Under the pieces are notes generated by a model. The model was not told the DNA's origin and searched no databases. It saw only the letters and a program-made list of their open reading frames with translations. Of a stretch of DNA of 64,000 nt, positions 1-30,500 are shown piece by piece. The translations under genes and the position numbers were made by a program. The stretch is taken from the NCBI GenBank assembly GCA_963693365.1, contig CAVNZM010000003.1, forward strand, positions 3,782,001 through 3,846,000, given 5' to 3'. Every line of letters begins with the position of its first letter. Position 1 is the first letter of the stretch. The DNA is from Amoebidium appalachense. Lineage: Eukaryota; Ichthyosporea.

Positions 1-17675
<17,675 letters not shown>

Positions 17676-17969
17676 CGCGACTTATCTCAAATGGAGAGTG
17701 CCCGCCCACATGGCACCTGCATCATCCCCCCTTTGGTCAGCCTTCATGTGTTAACAATCATTGCTCATGTCGATAGAAGTTCCCGAAAAAGGGGAAACCA
17801 CTGTGACGTGCACTGATAATAAACTACTGGAAGCCTGTGTCCAACACATCTTCTGGTAAAGCAGTGTAAGAGAGCTATGTCTGTGCATGTGCAGCAGCTG
17901 TGCATCCGAGGAGGCAAAGGAGGGGGATAAATAAGGGTATATGTGTCTGTGTGTGTAAGCGCGCTCGCG

Positions 17970-18014
<45 letters not shown>

Positions 18015-19114
18015 TGTGTAAGTGTGTGTCTGGTGAGTGAGTGAGTGTGTAGTTGTGCGTGCGTGAGCGTGTGTGTGCGTGCGCGTGGGTCTACAAGTGT
18101 CTTCTGTGTGTGCGTGCGTGCGTGCGTGCGTGCGTGCGTGTGTGCGTGTGCGTGCGCGTGCGTGTATGCGTGCGTGCGCCTTTAAAGGAGGAAAAGGAGG
18201 GACTCAAGAACCCGGTTGGTCCCTCCCACTCAAAGCAGCAGGCTTGCTTGGCTACGAGAACAAGGACACACCTTCCTAACCCCTTAATGCTTCACGGTTT
18301 TGGTCTAAACACACACCGAAGCAAAAAGAAAGTTGTCTTTACCTCCACAATGGGCGCCCAAGACAGCCGAGCTTTTCACACGGGGATCACTTGAAGAAGC
18401 CCGCTCCAGCACACACTTCAGTGTCCGGTTCCGCTCGACCTACGTCAGCCTAATCCAGCACTTTTCTACACCAAAAATAAGCCAGCTTCTTATAAACGTT
18501 AACGAGTTTTCCTTGGTAAAGGTTGTGGTTTTCTTCCTAAATATGAAGGAAAAATCCTCTTTCTAACAGTGGTGACTCCCAAAAAAAAAACACCGCAGGG
18601 ACTCAGCTGAGTTTTCCCTTCGACCGTCCATATGACTTGATGCGCCCATGACACTCACTTTATTCTAAAGTCCTATTGGTTTTAGGGATGCTTTTAATCC
18701 AATAGGAAAAGAATCAACAAAACCTTTGCATTATGATTAGTTTAGGGTCGTTTGCTGCAGTTACCTTTAGTCTTTGGCGCCAAGCAAATGAAGTGGTCAT
18801 GATGAGCCAGCTGTGCCACGGGGAGGGAAAGTTTATTATGTCCAGTATATAAACTATTTGTTCGTATGAACGAATCACCTGTTTCTCACTGTTTCGTCTG
18901 TGCACATCAGTAGCGGTTAGTTTAGGGGTTTTACCGACGCATTATCTTTCCATGCAGGTGTTCATGCTTTTTTGAAAAGTGCTGATCCCAATTTGAACAT
19001 AGGTCAAGCTTAGATCTTCCCAGCTACATCTTGTGCATCTGGTTTTTTCTGGATCTCCTGCCGGCTTAGTTACGAACGTTTACCGCTTTTACACTTTGTC
19101 GGGAAATTGAAAAG
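17676..19114. other. Divergent intergenic region USP19 / NUDT12
   Basis: About 1.4 kb serving as the shared 5' flank of two head-to-head genes. It contains (GT)n at about 17970-18010, (GCGT)n at about 18113-18178 and otherwise unique sequence. No convincing gene or TATA box. Confidence 0.7.
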
Positions 19115-19538
19115 ATGGCTGAAATTCAGATGTGGCTAAGTGGCAATCCTCTACACCGTGTCGGCCCGCAACGCTCAAAGCCAGACGCAGTAGACGCCCT
19201 AAAAACCCGACCAGATGCTTTGTTTCTTCCTCTTTCAGCCAAAGCTTACAACCCGATTGTTTTCAAAACGGAAACCGGACCAACGAGGCCCTTATGGATA
19301 GCCAAATCGGATATTACGGATGTTATCTTTACGGAAACTGATTTTGTGTTGCTTGGTGTGGACACGGCTGTGGGTGCCCCCAAGTTTGCATTTGTTGTGG
19401 ATGAGGAGAGTGAATTAGCCAAGTCTCTCCTTGACGGAGATGAGAAAAGGTATGTCATATTGTTCGGTTTGCAAAGAGATAGATTGCGGGATGTTTCTAC
19501 GCCGTGGTTAAGAGTTACGGAGGCAACGGGTACAAGGA

Positions 19539-19574
<36 letters not shown>

Positions 19575-20116
19575 AAGATTCGAAACCTACCTTGTTTTAT
19601 ATGTTTCCGTCAGCACTTGCTATAGATTTTGGTCCGCCCCCTCCCGCCAAACCCTCCCATGCTTCTCCTTCTTGTTGCCGCTTGCTCCGGGATAGGGCAT
19701 AAAGTGGCCGGGGAAGGTGGAGGGGAGGGGGGGGGGGGGGGGGGGGGGGTTTAAGGATTAAAGGAGGAAGGGGGGGGGGGGGGGGGTGCACGTACGTGGG
19801 GGGGCAGAAGGGAGTGATATTTGATAGAGTTTTTATGAGATACCAGGTACTATTTCTAACTATATATATATATATATGGATTTGCAGCCGAAAGCACTAA
19901 CACGATCACTTACTTTACACTCTACCTCCCCCTTTACTCCTTCTTTCAGGGCTTCCCCCCTTCTCACCTTGCATCACCCCACTCTCTTCTCCTTCTTCAC
20001 CCTTCCCCCCCCCCCCCCCCACCCCCCCCCCCCCCCCCCCCCCCCCCCGCCCCGTACACTCCCCTCTCCCCCCCCCCCCCCCACTCCCCCCCCCAAAACA
20101 ACCCTCCAACCCCCTC

Positions 20117-20170
<54 letters not shown>

Positions 20171-20940
20171 AACAAACACAACCCCCCCCCCCCTCCCGCC
20201 CGCCCGCCCGCCCGCCCTCCCCCCCCCCCCCCCCCCCCCCCATACATACCCACACACACCCCACACCTATTCCTCATCCACTCCCTCTCGCCCGCCCCCC
20301 TTCCCCTCTCCCCTCCCCCCTCTCCCTCCCCTCCCCCCACCCTCCCCCTCTCCCGCCACCGTTCTTTCCCCCCGTTTCCCAAAATGCAGCTTTATGGATG
20401 CACGTACTGCTACGATGGGCATGGGGCGAGATGAGGCCTCTATCGTAGGTCAGGCCAGAGCAATCTGTTTCTGGAACGGGCACAACCTGTATTGCTCACT
20501 GTGTGGATGTCGCAGTTCAATGGCCGAGGCCGGATACAAGGTATGTGTGATGTTGTTTTCTAATGAATGGTCAATAATTCTTGACGGCTAGGGCGGCGTT
20601 TATCTAGGATCCTTTACATGGCAATGGCACAGTTTCTATAATAGGAGGTATAACCATATATAGAGAAATGCGGAGAGAGACCTTTAAGTCATATCAAGGA
20701 TTGATTGGTTCTTCCATGGCTCTTTGGGCTCTTTCCCCTCCTTGGCTGCAGATCTAATACTGGTCTTGATGTTTTCTTTGTCTTTCTCAGAAATGGGTAA
20801 CAATGCAAATTCACAGCAAATGCCTTCTCGATGTATCAAGACTGTTTTTCATGAAAGTTTGTTGTTTTTTACATGATACCTGCCCTTATTGGGGGGGGGG
20901 AGGAGGTTGGGATGGGGGGGGGGGGGGGGGGGGGGGGGGG

Positions 20941-20972
<32 letters not shown>

Positions 20973-21185
20973 TGGTGGTGGGGGGGGGGGGGGGGGTTGA
21001 GGGGGCAATGTGCATGAGAATGTTGCATCTAACTACATAGATCGATGTATGGCAGTGGATCACACTGGACATCACAACCACAACCATCAATAGAGTAAAT
21101 ATCCATGCAGGCCCATATTTCTGTGTTTACACGAAGTCTCTTAAGCCCAAAGCCAAGGCTCGACCCCTTGCCCCATTGATCTTTA

Positions 21186-21232
<47 letters not shown>

Positions 21233-21545
21233 TAACTGTGTCTGTGTCTGTGTGTGTGTGTGTGTGTATGCCCCCCCAAAGCTCTGTCCTCTTGGTCTTT
21301 TCTTACTCCCTGCCCTCCCCCACCCGCTCCCCCCTCCTACCCCTTCCTTCCCATCTTCCCTTCCCCCTTTCCTCGTACACGCCACACACATAATCTCTCA
21401 ATCTCTCCTCCCCTCCCTCCCGCTTTCCCTTCTCCGCCCCCCCCCCCCCTCCCCCCCATCTTTTCCCTTATATAGCCTTATTCCTTTGCACTGTGTTGAT
21501 AACTGACTTATCTTTTGTTTATCCCTCCGGCTATTTCTCCGCTGT

Positions 21546-21578
<33 letters not shown>

Positions 21579-22379
21579 CATTTGGTTTTCTGCCGTTGCA
21601 GCGCGAATGCAGTAACGATAATTGCCGCAGCAAGAAGTCAGTCATCAACACGAGCTACCCACGCACAGATCCAACAGTAATAGTTTTGGTTGCGAGCAAA
21701 GACGGGGAGAGATGTTTGGTGGGGAGACAGGCTAGGTGGCCCAAGGGGATGTATAGCTGCCTGGCTGGGTTTGTGGAGGCGGGGGAGAGTATTGAAGAGG
21801 CGGCTGCGAGAGAGGTGGAGGAGGAGAGCGGTATGTGTGTGTGTACGTGTGTTGGGGGGGGGGGGGAGGGGGGGGGGGGGGGGGGGGTTAGTATGGGTAG
21901 GTTGTTGGGTGGGTGTGTGAGTGTGTTTTTTCGTGTGTGTGTGTATGTGCGTGTGTTTGTGTTTTTGTTTTTGTTGCTGAAGAGTTGTGGGGTGGTGGTG
22001 GTGGTAGTAAAATGGAAAGTCATTAGGAGGGGGGGGGGGGGGGGGGGAGGGGGTGTGGGGAGAAGGGGGGGGGGGGGGGGGGGGAGGGGGGGAGGTATGA
22101 TGACAAGGCTATGAGAGGATGGGTGAGGGAGGGCAATGTGTGGTGGTATATTCCTGTGATGTGTGTGTATGTGTATGAGTTTGTGTGGAGCAACCGGTTG
22201 GCGGTGTATGGTGGGTTGGTATCTAGGTATACTTAATCGTTTGAGCGCATGTGTGAAGGGCGAGGGGGGGGGGGGGGGGGGGGGGGGGGAGGGGGGGGGG
22301 GGGGGGGGGGGGGGCATTTGGATGAACGAAGGAATGTATGCATCAGTAGGTAAAGAACTAGGGTGGAAAGCTGGCTCCC

Positions 22380-22413
<34 letters not shown>

Positions 22414-22673
22414 TTTGAAAGGGAAAGAAACGAGAGTTGAGGGAGAATGGTACATGACACTGTAGCTACGGTCTGACTACCGGTAGCCTGAAGCCAGCAC
22501 ACCTAATGATCTGTGCAGGCCAGATGCACTTGAACAGAGCTCATCGTCCAGGGGAATCGCGTTGGTGATGGTGTGGGGGGAGGGGAAGAGGGAAGAGGTG
22601 TGTGTGTGGTGGTGGTGGGGGGGGGGGGGGGGGGGGGGGGGAGGATATTCACTGTAGCAGGTGGGGATTGAAG

Positions 22674-22705
<32 letters not shown>

Positions 22706-22845
22706 GGCATCGGGGCCGGGGGAGGGGGCTGGGGGGAGGGGAAGAGGGGAGAAGGGGAGGGGACAAAGGGGGGCGTCGAGGGAGGGGGAGACTGAAGCAA
22801 GAGAGCACGAAAATACATTACAGGTGGGTAGTCGAGAGGGGAAGG

Positions 22846-22880
<35 letters not shown>

Positions 22881-23205
22881 CTAATATATGAAGTGGGTTG
22901 GTGCGGGAGAGGGAGAGAGAATGTGTGTGTGTTGGGGAAAGGGGGGGGGGGGGGGGGGGGATAGAGAAGGGAGGGAGATATCCGTGTACAGTGAGACTCA
23001 ATGCATGTGTGTGTTTTTTTTCCTAGGGGTCAAGATTGGACTCAGTGCACGCTACATGTTCAGCCAGCCATGGCCCTTCCCTGCATCGCTCATGCTGGGC
23101 ATGGTGGCCGTGGCTGAGACAGAGGATATCGACTTACGTAAATCCAAAACAACCTTTTTTTCCCCTCCGTTTTTATTTTTTGATTCTGAAAACCAACCCC
23201 CCCCC

Positions 23206-23237
<32 letters not shown>

Positions 23238-23454
23238 TTGGCTGTGTGTGATTGATAGAAGCTGCATTGTGTCCTCGTCATGGATGTATACTTCGTACTC
23301 TGTAACACGTTCTAATCTCCCATCCGCCTCCCCCCATGCATACTCTTTATGTATGGTTTGCACTCTGCATCGTGTTATCCGTTGTTCTTGTGTACTTCGT
23401 ACTTTATGACGCATTTAACCCCCCCACCCCTCCCCAAAACAAACACACACACAC

Positions 23455-23498
<44 letters not shown>

Positions 23499-23526
23499 TA
23501 CACATACACACACGCACACGCACGCA

Positions 23527-23573
<47 letters not shown>

Positions 23574-23646
23574 CATTTTTTTTTTCTTTGGCATAATCTG
23601 CTTCGTGTTGTGCCCTCTGTCGTAAATATGGAAATCATTACTCTGT

Positions 23647-23681
<35 letters not shown>

Positions 23682-23916
23682 TTTCTTCGGACGGGATGTG
23701 AGCTCTGTTCAAGTATTTTTTTCCTGCAACGTTTTGGATTTCGTCTTTTGTGTTTTTATCTTTGTGACCTGTTGAGTTCTTTCCTTTTACGGATGCCCAC
23801 CCTCACTAATCGCACCCCCCCCCCCCCCCCCCCCCGCCCTCCCCCCCTCCCCCGGCGGATAGGCTCCACTCGTGTTGCATACTTTGTGTGTGTGTTCCGG
23901 GTTTTCACACACATAG

Positions 23917-23954
<38 letters not shown>

Positions 23955-24120
23955 AATACACACAAAACTTACCCCTTCCCCTCATCCCCCACCCACCCAC
24001 CCACCCCCGTCCCTCCCTCTCTCTCTCTCTCTCCCCCCCCCCCCCTCCCCCCTCCCTCCCCCCGCGCCCCCCTCCCCCCCCCCCCACCCTTCCCTCCCTC
24101 TCCCCTCCCCCCTCCCCCCC

Positions 24121-24151
<31 letters not shown>

Positions 24152-24748
24152 ACGCACGCACGCAGACGACCAAGAGCTCGAAGATGCCCGGTGGCTTACC
24201 CGTTCAGAAGTAGTAACAGCGCTGAATGCCAAATATGGCAGTGACGCACCTGTCTTCGTGCCCCCACCACAGACTATAGCCCACCAGCTTATTAAGGCTT
24301 GGGTGGACCGCCGCACGCCTATGGATGTATGTGTTCCCCTGTGTATATATATGGCTTAGGCTTTGGCACGGATACACACATACACAGACACAGGTATATA
24401 AACAGACACACGCGCATATAAACACACTTACACACACACACATTTATATATACACACACACACAGAACAGACACACAGACACACAAACACACAAGCATAC
24501 ATGCCCGTGCCGGCTCATGGCCACGAATACGCATTTGAGCCCGTGCAACACATGCACACAGGTTTTTGTAAAAAAAAAAAAAAAGTGTTTCAGGATACGG
24601 TGTTTTGTTGAATCTGCATTTCTGTGTGTGTGTGTGTGTGTGTGTGTTTTGGGCTTCTCCCTTGGTCACTCTATGGTGTTGTGGGTTGGTACTTGATATG
24701 AATGTTGGGGGTCTCTTTTCTTCTCTTCTCTTTTCTTTTTCCTTTTTT

Positions 24749-24783
<35 letters not shown>

Positions 24784-24951
24784 GGGGGGGGGGGGGGGGG
24801 GGGGGGAGGGGGGGGGGGGGGGGGGGGGGGGAGTTGGTTGTTTCTCTTTTCTTTTCTTTTCCTTTTTTTGTTTTTTTTTTTCGGGGAAGGGGGGGGGGGG
24901 GGGGGGGGATATGCAAATGGCTGATTTTGCTTTCCCTCGTTACAGAATTAA
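19115..24951 (+). CDS. NUDT12: NADH pyrophosphatase, Nudix family (NUDT12/NudC type)
   Basis: Hydrolyses NAD(H)-type dinucleotides and, in the family, NAD-capped RNA. Exons 19115-19449, 20390-20540, 21602-21830, 23027-23137, 24166-24326, 24946-24951; in phase, 330 residues. A zinc ribbon (C147, C150, C165, C170) precedes a complete Nudix box, GxxxxxE...REVEEESG, at about 218-240, whose paired glutamates bind the metal. The motif SQPWPFPAS at about 251-259 is the signature of NADH pyrophosphatases within the Nudix superfamily. The end, AHQLIKAW, matches NUDT12/NudC C-termini. The ankyrin repeats of animal NUDT12 are absent, so the length is closer to short protist/fungal/bacterial forms. Exon 1 remains open past its donor GTATGT at 19450, but the exon-2 junction there restores the family alignment. 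The last exon encodes only Asn-stop; without that splice, translation would stop at 24359. Confidence 0.93.
23270..23425 (+). repeat. DR1 copy in NUDT12 intron 4
   Basis: Contains two runs of the TACTTCGTACT block (23290-23305 and 23393-23408) plus TATGGTTTGCACTCTGCATC, and passes into a C-rich then (CA)n stretch. Same orientation as the gene. Confidence 0.7.
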
Positions 24952-25427
24952 GGCGGTGTGTCATCGGCAATGGATAGACGGAACTTCTGTCGCCAAGACT
25001 AGTCTAACAACCCCACATTATGAATGGGCTCTGGGGCGAAAGAGAATAACCAAAAACCATGAGGCCCATCGTCTAGATCTGTGCACGTGGGTGTGTGGAG
25101 TGCATGTGTGTATCATCGTTGTAGATGTGTTTTTTCGTTCAGGCAGCATGATTTGAAACCACTAAACCGGTTTTATCTTAATTGCTGCTTTATATGGCGA
25201 TGCCTCTAAAAAGAGAAAGTGGGTTGCCATATTTGGGCAACGCCAATCATGGCATCTACAAGTTACTGTAGCTGTCGTGATCTGTGACGTTCGTACTGAT
25301 GCCGTATCGACGTCCTGTTGACTGCATTTGCAATGGCCATGCTGAAAGTGCCAAATTGGACCTGGAGAGTCGTCTTTGATTAAGGCTAAGTTTTTTTTGT
25401 TTTATTTTTTTGTTTGTTTTTTTTTCT

Positions 25428-25468
<41 letters not shown>

Positions 25469-26974
25469 TAGGGAAGAAGAGGGTTGAACGAAAGCTAGAC
25501 CCTGCACAGACCAAGGCATAGAACTGGTTTAAGCTTTCGATCATATTGAGACACAAGTGCACATACACAAGTATGGGCGGTTGCACGTGTGCACACCTAG
25601 GCCAACACACGCACACACAGTCACGCACATGCGCGCACGGGTGCGCGCGCACGCACATGCACACGCACACGCACGCGGTTCATTCATAACCATGGTTCTA
25701 AACTCAATCGAACGAGCACTGCATACACGTTTCCGTAACCTTCAATTTGACCTGCATGCACTATGTAGTATTAAGTAGTCAGGTGGCACCTACCCACTGA
25801 ATCAAGTAACATATTGGAAGTGTGGTGCAAGGGCCGTGAGTTTCGGTTTACGTGGCTATGGTTTCACGTTTAACAAGGAATGTCATTAAGTTTTAGGCTT
25901 CTCATGATACAGACACAGATTGTCATATAGGTGGAGGGGGGGGGGGGGGGGGGAAGAGGGGGAGGGGGGGGGAGGGGGGGGGGATTGGAGAGGAAGGGGT
26001 CCCCGGGCCCGGGGCAAAAGGGGGGGAGGGGGGGACGGCTGGGCCATGGGGCCGGAAGGAGGGTATATATAGGGGCTGGGGGGAGAGGATATGAGAGGGG
26101 GGGTAGGGGGGAGGGGGGAGAGGGAGGGCGGCTGTAGGTGTGTGTCTGTATGGAGGAGGGGGGGGAGGGGGTGGATGCATAGCACCACACGTGCGCAGTA
26201 CCAGGACCGCCACGAGCACACGAAGCAGAAAAAGAGTAGAGGTGTGTGAAAAACAACACACAGATCGCAACACGTGAAACATACACAGGGCCTCTCCTCA
26301 GGCTTTCCACATGTGGAAGCGAATGGCAAGTCAAGCACAGCAATCGGCCGCGGTGCTTGTTGCAAAGGAGGTGACGTGTGTGTGTGTGTGTGTGTATGTG
26401 TGTGTGTGCACGCTTGGCTTGTGCCCACCGTTGGCAACATGCCAAAGTAGCCCGAGACAGACCAGCCATTAACAATAATGCAACACAGTCCCCATAATCA
26501 CGTAGAGTGGTGGGACCACCATGCGAATTGTTCCCATCAAGTGGGGAACTTATATTTCCACAGCGGCTCCCCTGTCCAATATAGACCCCGTTTAAAATTG
26601 ACGGGCAAGTTAGGACAGCATGTCTCATGTGGTGCTTCTATCCTTCATTCATGCACAGCGGTCTGCCGCAAAACATACCTCAAGTGTCGATAAACCTACT
26701 GGGCAACGGTTATCCCAGCACAACAGAAAGAGAAGAAAAGTTGTCAGATAACACCAGCTCAAAAGACTTAACACCGCACAATCCCCCCCCCCCCCCCCCC
26801 CCCCTCTCCAATTTAATACCAGTCTTATTACCGCAATATCGTTCACACCCTGGCGTCACAGGGCCAACCCACAGAAAAAAATCTACCTAGGAAACCATCA
26901 CGACCACGCCTCCCTGTGTGTTTTCGCCAATAAATGAGAACTTCACAAAAACAATAAATCATACCGGTAATTTT
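24952..26974. other. Intergenic region after NUDT12
   Basis: Holds poly-G (25431-25466), a CA/CG-rich stretch (25590-25680), a G-rich purine block (25933-26170) and (GT)n at 26376-26407. No gene seen. Confidence 0.6.
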
Positions 26975-28048
26975 CTACGCTGCGCTAGTGGTAGCTTCAG
27001 GATCCGACGTCCTACCAGTCTTCTTCAAAGTCCCCAAAGGGAGGTTTCGTCGGCTAGTCTGCCAGCAGAACTTTCTCAGCGTGCCCAGGTCCTTTTTGTC
27101 GACAGGCCGATGTTTCCGCAGGCACCACACAAACCTCAAAACAAACCCATCATGATGAGTGGTTGACCACGAAAGAAGGTCTCTCATCTCAATCACAAGC
27201 TCCAAGCTCGATTCAAGAGACCACGACGCCGTAAGCCAGAAGATGAAATCCACAGAATCCTCCAGACACAAATCCTTCACCAGGAAATATACCAGGCGCG
27301 TAGTGAATGGCGCCAGGAGCCAATCGTTGGATACCAATCCGGCCAGGGTTGCAGCTCGGGAGATGGGCCATCTTTCTGTTATGATGCGTATAAGGCGTGC
27401 TATGGATGATATTCTCCAGTCGGAGACCATCCACCGAATACCTGTTGCAATGCGGTGCAAATCGTACTCGGGGCATATGCGACGTAGGTGCTGGGCGGAA
27501 CAATCTAGATTGTTCTCGGAGCGAATCCAATTGTGAAATCGTGTTCCGTACGCTGCATCCATGGCGAGAATGGTTGTGTCGATGCTCGCGGGGCGCAAAA
27601 TTCGCTGATGTTGACCAAAATACGTTTGAGTGCCTGTGTTTTGCCCGGTGGTACATGTGCGTGCGGGTGTAGAAGGAGTGGGTACACGTTCTCTAGTTTG
27701 TACGCTTACATCAACTGCTGATGCTAGACGTGGTTCACACGAACTGGCTATGGGTAGTGGCTGTTGTAGCTGTGTGATGCCCAGGTTGAGGCATGACATG
27801 GGTGCGTTAGCCTGCACAAGCTGTTGCTGTGCACCCAGGAGTTCCCCCCTCAACTGTTGTGCGCGTTGGTGCAAAGCCACCGCTTGAGATTGTGAAGGAT
27901 TGGATGATAATGAACAAAGTGTCTGCGGCAACGCGGAGGGAATACTGATTAGCATAGCTGAGGGTGTGTTGGCGGGCTCCATACTCCTGAGTGCATGAAA
28001 TGTTTCTGTTGGCACACCTCTCGAGATCTCTGCAGCTGCTGCAGGCAT
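26975..28048 (-). CDS. Intronless protein of unknown function with Trp-spaced helical segments
   Basis: An uninterrupted frame of 357 codons from the first ATG at 28048; the frame stays open upstream to a TGA near 28140. It is the longest frame in the window not built from simple repeats. Residues 1 to about 110 are Ala/Gln/Ser-rich and probably disordered, with a Gln-rich stretch around 55-85. The C-terminal half is predicted helical, with repeated units of the form L..L/I..I....W....A..L (for example ARLIRIITERWPISRAATLA, later FIFWLTASWSLESSLELV) about 25-30 residues apart. It ends in a basic tail. I recognise no catalytic motif and no transposase or reverse transcriptase signature. The frame on the opposite strand at 27159-27536 is its antisense shadow. 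A spliced 5' exon cannot be excluded. Confidence 0.6.
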   Translation of the reverse strand: MPAAAAEISRGVPTETFHALRSMEPANTPSAMLISIPSALPQTLCSLSSNPSQSQAVALHQRAQQLRGELLGAQQQLVQANAPMSCLNLGITQLQQPLPIASSCEPRLASAVDVSVQTRERVPTPSTPARTCTTGQNTGTQTYFGQHQRILRPASIDTTILAMDAAYGTRFHNWIRSENNLDCSAQHLRRICPEYDLHRIATGIRWMVSDWRISSIARLIRIITERWPISRAATLAGLVSNDWLLAPFTTRLVYFLVKDLCLEDSVDFIFWLTASWSLESSLELVIEMRDLLSWSTTHHDGFVLRFVWCLRKHRPVDKKDLGTLRKFCWQTSRRNLPLGTLKKTGRTSDPEATTSAA

Positions 28049-29760
28049 GTTTGCGGCTTGTTGTGCTTGTGTGGGTGATTGCAAGGAGGAAGATGTTACG
28101 GATATGCGGCGTTTATTTACTGCTAATGAGTTCGTGAGTCATTTTGACGTGTTGTGTGTGTATTTTGAGCTACGGCACCAAGGGTGTGATCACGGTCAGT
28201 CGACCGACCATGTTCTTGTGTTTGGTTGTGGGTGAGATGCAGTATTGTGAATGAGAGCACCTTGCACTCAAAAATGCAGCAATGTTTGGCTACTAGAACA
28301 CATAAAAGTTGTATTATGGTAACTCGTTGGTATTGTGCGCTACCAACCTCAACACAAACGCAAACATAAACACCAAGCCTCAACGTGGCACAAACCAGCA
28401 CACTATTAAAATACAAGTTCAGAGAAATAGCACCGGATATCAGTTGTAGTGCTATGGTATGATTGATGGGTTAAGAATGTGGTAGACAATGTGTGTGACA
28501 ATCAACGAACCAAAACACCCACTTTTGAACTTAGCCGCCAAATTCCCCCAAATTCGAATTCGGAATGGATTAGAGAGCACTCGCATGGATCTATATACCA
28601 ATCAGATTATCGCTAATGATCTGGCTGTAACTATGCGAGTATATCGCTTTACAATTTGAATACTAATTGACCTATACAAATAAGTGACAAGTAACCAATC
28701 AGATATCTATTATGGGGATAGATAGTACTATTAGATACCATTAGATAGGCCTGCAAACTATAGTAATATGTTTCGAAATTCTTACGAATAGGTATACACC
28801 AATCACTTCGCCATAACGTTAGATCTACAAGTCACATGTACCTCCCGCGCGCAGATCCAGCTGCGCCGCTGGGCGTCACAGCGTGCAATTTTCGAAGCTA
28901 CCCTCGTCACCCTCGTCCCACCACACAAACTCAGTTGAAAACAGTAAAAAGTATGCATAATATTAATGACAGGCAAAGCGGCGGAGCATGACCTTCTTGA
29001 GTACTGCGGGAGTTGGCTACCATGGGGTCATCGACGTTCGTGTGATGCCAGCATGCTGGCAGGGTTTCAAAATATTAAGATGTCACTGTTCATGGCACTC
29101 AAACGGTCCCCAGGACCCCATGGCCCCTAACCCGTGTTGGCAACGTTTGAAACCACCACAAACATGAGATTAAAAAACATTTAGGTCTCCTTTTCTGGCC
29201 AAAGAAGCCTAACCTCATGGTCAAGTTATCCAAGAACAGGGCTGCCGTTTTGGGCCGCATGCCGACAGGCCAGTGCGCGACGTCGGAGGAATTTGAAGTT
29301 ATCCGCCCGCATGCGGCTACGTGGCAACAGCACAGCTGTAGCTGAACGCCAACCGTTCCGACGACAAATCCATGCCGATACTTCTTTAAAATTTGGGAGA
29401 ATTCAGTATATATGTGGTTGAGGAATGTGCCACGACAGACAGACTACAGTGAGGCGTTATGTGTGCGTGCCAATTTGAATTTATGCAAAGGCAGTGAGTG
29501 CCCCTCAAGTGTGCAAAAACATGAACAGCAGCGATTGCAATGATGAAAATTACTACTGCTCACCACCATGGCCACGACCATTCTCAAAGTAGCTATGTAC
29601 TGAAGGGAAGGGGCTATGTACTAGGGATGTTCGTTTTTAATTTCCAAGAAAGGAGAAAATGAGGTATTCTAACGTAGCCTGTATTGTTGTGATTCTGCGC
29701 GCACGCGCACACGCACGCATACACGTATACCCACGCCCACGCAACCACACACGCACAGAC

Positions 29761-29970
29761 GCGCGCACACACAAAAAACGCACACACACGCACTGAAGCT
29801 GGCACTCATACCACACACGCATGTACACGCACACACAGACAGAAACACCTCACGCAGCCACACACGTGGACACACACACGCACAGACGCGCGCGCACAAA
29901 AAAAACGCACACACACGCACTGAAGCTGGCACTCATACCACACACACCTGTACACGCACACACAGACAGG
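29761..29970 (+). repeat. Direct repeat, two copies about 126 bp apart
   Basis: The segment with GCACTGAAGCTGGCACTCAT and TACACGCACACACAGACAG occurs at 29761-29843 and 29888-29970, with CA-rich sequence between. Confidence 0.9.
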
Positions 29971-30116
29971 AACTATAAATGATTTATGCACACGCACGTG
30001 CGCCTCACATACACAGACGCGCATACGCGCAACAAGCGGCCCTGAACCCCGGGATTGGAGAAGAGAGAAAGAGGGAGGAGGGGGGGGAACGGATGGGGGG
30101 GGGGGGGGGGGGGGGG

Positions 30117-30119
<3 letters not shown>

Positions 30120-30178
<59 letters not shown>

Positions 30179-30500
30179 AATTGAGAGAGGGGGAGGGAGG
30201 GAGAGAGGGAGGGAGGAGCGAGAGAGAGAGCGAAGGGGAGAGAGGGAGAGGGGGGTGAGAGAGAGAAAGAGAGAGAGAGAGAGAGGGGGGGGGGGGGGGA
30301 GGGAGGGAGGGCGGGAAGTAGAGACAGGAGGAGAGAGATGTAGAGGGGGGAGGGGGGGACGAGGAAGAGAGTAGGAAAGAGACGGGGGGGGGGGGGGAAG
30401 GCAGAGAGAGAGAGAGAAGGAGAGGGAGGGAGGGAGAAGGAGGAAGGGAGAGAGGGGGGGGGCGGAGGGGGGAGGGAGGGAGGGAGGGGAAGGGAGACTC
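30120..30500 (+). repeat. (GA)n and GGGA-rich purine block
   Basis: About 28 GA units at 30120-30173, then 300 bp of almost pure purine (G/A) on the plus strand. Intergenic. Confidence 0.95.

Noticed and set aside
19450-19560. Open extension of NUDT12 exon 1 ([12 protein letters not shown]...)
   Set aside because: It follows a consensus donor GTATGT. Splicing there restores the phase into the next exon and the NUDT12 alignment; the extension runs into poly-G.
25870-26628. Minus-strand frame of 252 codons
   Set aside because: Mostly Pro/Ser/Leu from a C-rich block and His-Thr from (CA)n; the remaining N-terminal part shows no recognisable sequence and no splice support.
27159-27536. Plus-strand frame of 125 codons
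   Set aside because: Antisense shadow of the longer minus-strand frame 26975-28048.
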